Shown here piece by piece: positions 6,287 through 8,095 of a stretch of 8,095 nucleotides of DNA. This DNA is from an uncultured Oscillospiraceae bacterium (GTDB lineage: Bacteria > Bacillota > Clostridia > Oscillospirales > Acutalibacteraceae). Position 1 is the first letter of the stretch. Every line of letters begins with the position of its first letter. Both the position numbers and the translations under genes were made by a program. The DNA lies in NCBI GenBank assembly GCA_902462665.1, contig CABQCM010000047.1, forward strand, positions 1 to 8,095, in the 5' to 3' direction. Under the pieces are notes generated by a model, which was not told the DNA's origin, ran no database searches, and saw nothing but the letters and a program-made list of their open reading frames with translations.

Positions 6287-8095
6287 CTAGCACCTCGTAA
6301 TAATCGCATACCACAAGGTATCCCGGTCTCCCGACAAGGGAAGCACACCGTCGGCCGGCACGCTCAGGCAGCTAACGTATTCCGGCTGCTCGAAGCTGTG
6401 CAGCTCGATGCAGTAATTTCCTTCTCCGGTGAAAGGGGCAAGGTTGAGCTTTAAGCGGCTGTCTCCATCCTCTTCAAGGAAACCGAAGAGCAGATAGGAA
6501 TCCTCCAGCCGGTAGGCGGTGACCCGCGCGTCGGGGCAATCCCGGCGAAGCACGCAATCCCCCAGAAGATCCCCCTGTACAAAGTAGTCCAAAAATTCGC
6601 GCCGAAGCTCGGTACACCGTTTGATGGTAGCCGAGAATTCGGGATAATCGGCAATTTTGGCCGAGCCGTTGACCCCGCCCGGCTTGGAGGGATACACATT
6701 GAGGAACATATTGTCCATAAAACACAGCTTGGCCTGGCGGGGGGAACAGTCCACATTCACATTCGGGCGGGTGGTGCGCACGACATAGTTGTAGGCGCGG
6801 CTGTCTCCGATTTTACCAAGATAGTTCCAGTTCCAGGTGTAGTCGAGATGGTTGATATCCGCCTCAAAATGAAAGGTCGATTCGCCCGAGATGACCATGT
6901 CGGAACGAAGCTGCCGGGTCTCCTGGATATACGCCTCCAGCAGATCGGAAACATTGCCTTCGCAGGGCGCGGCAATGTACTGATCCCACCCGACCGAGGG
7001 GCTGTCGCATTCATCCCGCAAAAAGCGCAGACCGTCGAGGACATCCTGTTGCCAGAGCTTGTTGTCCTGGTTGATGACAAAGCACTTAGCCGCCTTAAGA
7101 TACGGGGCCTGAAAGGAGGGGATCGCTTTGCGGTTCTGCACCCATCCGGCGTTGGCCTGCGCGGCATCCGGGTCAAAGCCGTACCGTTTCATCATCGGCG
7201 TCCAAATGGAAATCAGGGAAACCAGCGGCGAGACATTGACCCCCATTTCCCGCAGACGGCGGACGTTGCGGACGTATCCCTCATAACCGCCCAGCTCCTC
7301 ATAATACATTTCCTTATCGTATGGAAGCCTCTCGTCGTGCTCGCCCCAGACGCTCAGTTCATGCAGACCGTGCTCGACCATATCCTGCGCCACTGCCGGC
7401 AAATCGTCGTAACGGTAGGACACCGAGTCCGGGTCGGCCGGATACTGCTCCTTGACCCACACCGTGCGAAAGCCGATATCCTCCACAATATGCTTGGGCG
7501 GCGTATGCCGGCGCTTTTTGTTCTCGTCGACAAAATCCTTATACGGCCCGATGCCATGCACCCAGCCGCCTTCATGGGGGGTGAGGATGTATTCGGCCGT
7601 CTGGTAGCTTTCCCCCTTGCCCACCGTCACATCATGCAGCGAACCTAGGCGCAGGCGGCCAGTCTGTTGGTTGAGCCGAGCGAGGAGCTGCTCCCCCGTG
7701 CCCATGGCCTGCATATTGTCAGGGCCCCAGCCCCACCATTTGCAAAAGACCGAAAAGCCGCCCGACAGAGAACCATAGTCGTAATAACGGCCAATCATAT
7801 TATCGCTGCCGCCGAAATACCCGCCGCCGTGATAAATTTTGCCGCACACCGAGGGCTGGATGGCAAAAAAGTTCATGCGGGTCTCGGGAGTGTCGGCCAG
7901 CTCCAAAAAAGGATGGTCGACCAGTCCCAGTGTGGTCAGACGGGTGGATTCTTTCGAATCGACCGGGTCGAGCCCGACAAAATCAGGAAAAATCACCTGA
8001 CGCACGACAGCGTCGCAATGATTTTCCACCCGGCACTGCATGGAAATGGACCGGCCGTCGGGTAGAGCGGTATAGGTGACGATCGCCTCCACGCC
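6287..8095 (-). CDS. TIM-barrel glycoside-hydrolase-like protein (5' end outside window)
   Basis: The last 602 codons of a longer gene are visible; the frame is open to the window edge. Numbering from the codon at 8092, residues 1-175 are beta-rich and begin mid-domain, with a strand pattern (V-x-N-H-C-D-A-V-V-R-Q-V-I-F-P-D) typical of the N-terminal super-sandwich of large retaining glycosidases. About 180-500 reads as a TIM barrel: H-G-L-H-E-L-S-V-W-G (241-250), V-N-V-S-P-L-V-S (285-292), S-V-G-W-D-Q-Y (366-372) and V-I-S-G-E-S-T (400-406). D370 and E404, each at a strand end, are the best candidates for nucleophile and acid/base. About 510-600 is a C-terminal beta-sandwich. It resembles the DUF6259-type glycosidase-like proteins by overall pattern, from memory. 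Substrate and export are unknown because the N-terminus is missing. It is convergent with the dockerin enzyme and shares its terminator. Confidence 0.75.
   Translation of the reverse strand, partial: GVEAIVTYTALPDGRSISMQCRVENHCDAVVRQVIFPDFVGLDPVDSKESTRLTTLGLVDHPFLELADTPETRMNFFAIQPSVCGKIYHGGGYFGGSDNMIGRYYDYGSLSGGFSVFCKWWGWGPDNMQAMGTGEQLLARLNQQTGRLRLGSLHDVTVGKGESYQTAEYILTPHEGGWVHGIGPYKDFVDENKKRRHTPPKHIVEDIGFRTVWVKEQYPADPDSVSYRYDDLPAVAQDMVEHGLHELSVWGEHDERLPYDKEMYYEELGGYEGYVRNVRRLREMGVNVSPLVSLISIWTPMMKRYGFDPDAAQANAGWVQNRKAIPSFQAPYLKAAKCFVINQDNKLWQQDVLDGLRFLRDECDSPSVGWDQYIAAPCEGNVSDLLEAYIQETRQLRSDMVISGESTFHFEADINHLDYTWNWNYLGKIGDSRAYNYVVRTTRPNVNVDCSPRQAKLCFMDNMFLNVYPSKPGGVNGSAKIADYPEFSATIKRCTELRREFLDYFVQGDLLGDCVLRRDCPDARVTAYRLEDSYLLFGFLEEDGDSRLKLNLAPFTGEGNYCIELHSFEQPEYVSCLSVPADGVLPLSGDRDTLWYAIITRC

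Noticed and set aside
6848..7648. 266-codon plus-strand open frame
   Set aside because: It is antisense to the glycosidase-like gene, which has clear domain logic; the plus frame shows none.
8090..8092. GTG at 8092 as the true start of the glycosidase-like gene
   Set aside because: The frame is open to the window edge and the visible sequence begins inside a beta domain, so the start should lie outside.

Overview
The window looks like a chromosomal segment of a GC-rich, anaerobic Clostridia-type Firmicute, probably near Oscillospiraceae/Ruminococcaceae. The reasons are strong GGAGG-type ribosome binding sites, sharply AT-rich promoters between GC-rich genes, strong rho-independent terminators, and secreted proteins carrying type I dockerin-like repeats of the 'D-A-A-D-A-L-L-x-L-Q' kind. 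The taxon is an inference from style, not from a marker gene.

Layout. A TspO/MBR membrane protein gene (42-527, minus) is transcribed leftwards. A 365-base AT-rich divergent region (528-892) separates it from a rightward gene (893-2944) for a 683-residue secreted protein: two related beta-rich modules, three helical-bundle repeats and a C-terminal dockerin. A strong terminator follows (2985-3044). The next rightward gene (3190-6159) has its own promoter region. It encodes a 989-residue secreted protein with the dockerin at the N-terminus, directly after the signal peptide, then a probable TIM-barrel hydrolase domain, a class I glutamine-amidotransferase-like domain of the kind seen in GH42 trimerisation domains, and a C-terminal beta-sandwich. 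A bidirectional terminator (6224-6257) separates it from a convergent minus-strand gene (6287 to beyond 8095), a TIM-barrel glycoside-hydrolase-like protein whose 5' end is outside the window.

How the parts may fit. The two dockerins align without gaps and are identical at 37 of 59 positions. All four of their repeats carry the same residues at the positions that normally decide cohesin choice. The two secreted proteins may therefore dock on the same partner, one as a likely binding/structural subunit and the other as a likely enzyme. The convergent gene may act on the same class of glycan. No cohesin, scaffoldin, transporter or regulator gene is visible here, so the multi-protein complex is an inference. 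No RNA genes, mobile elements or CRISPR arrays were seen.
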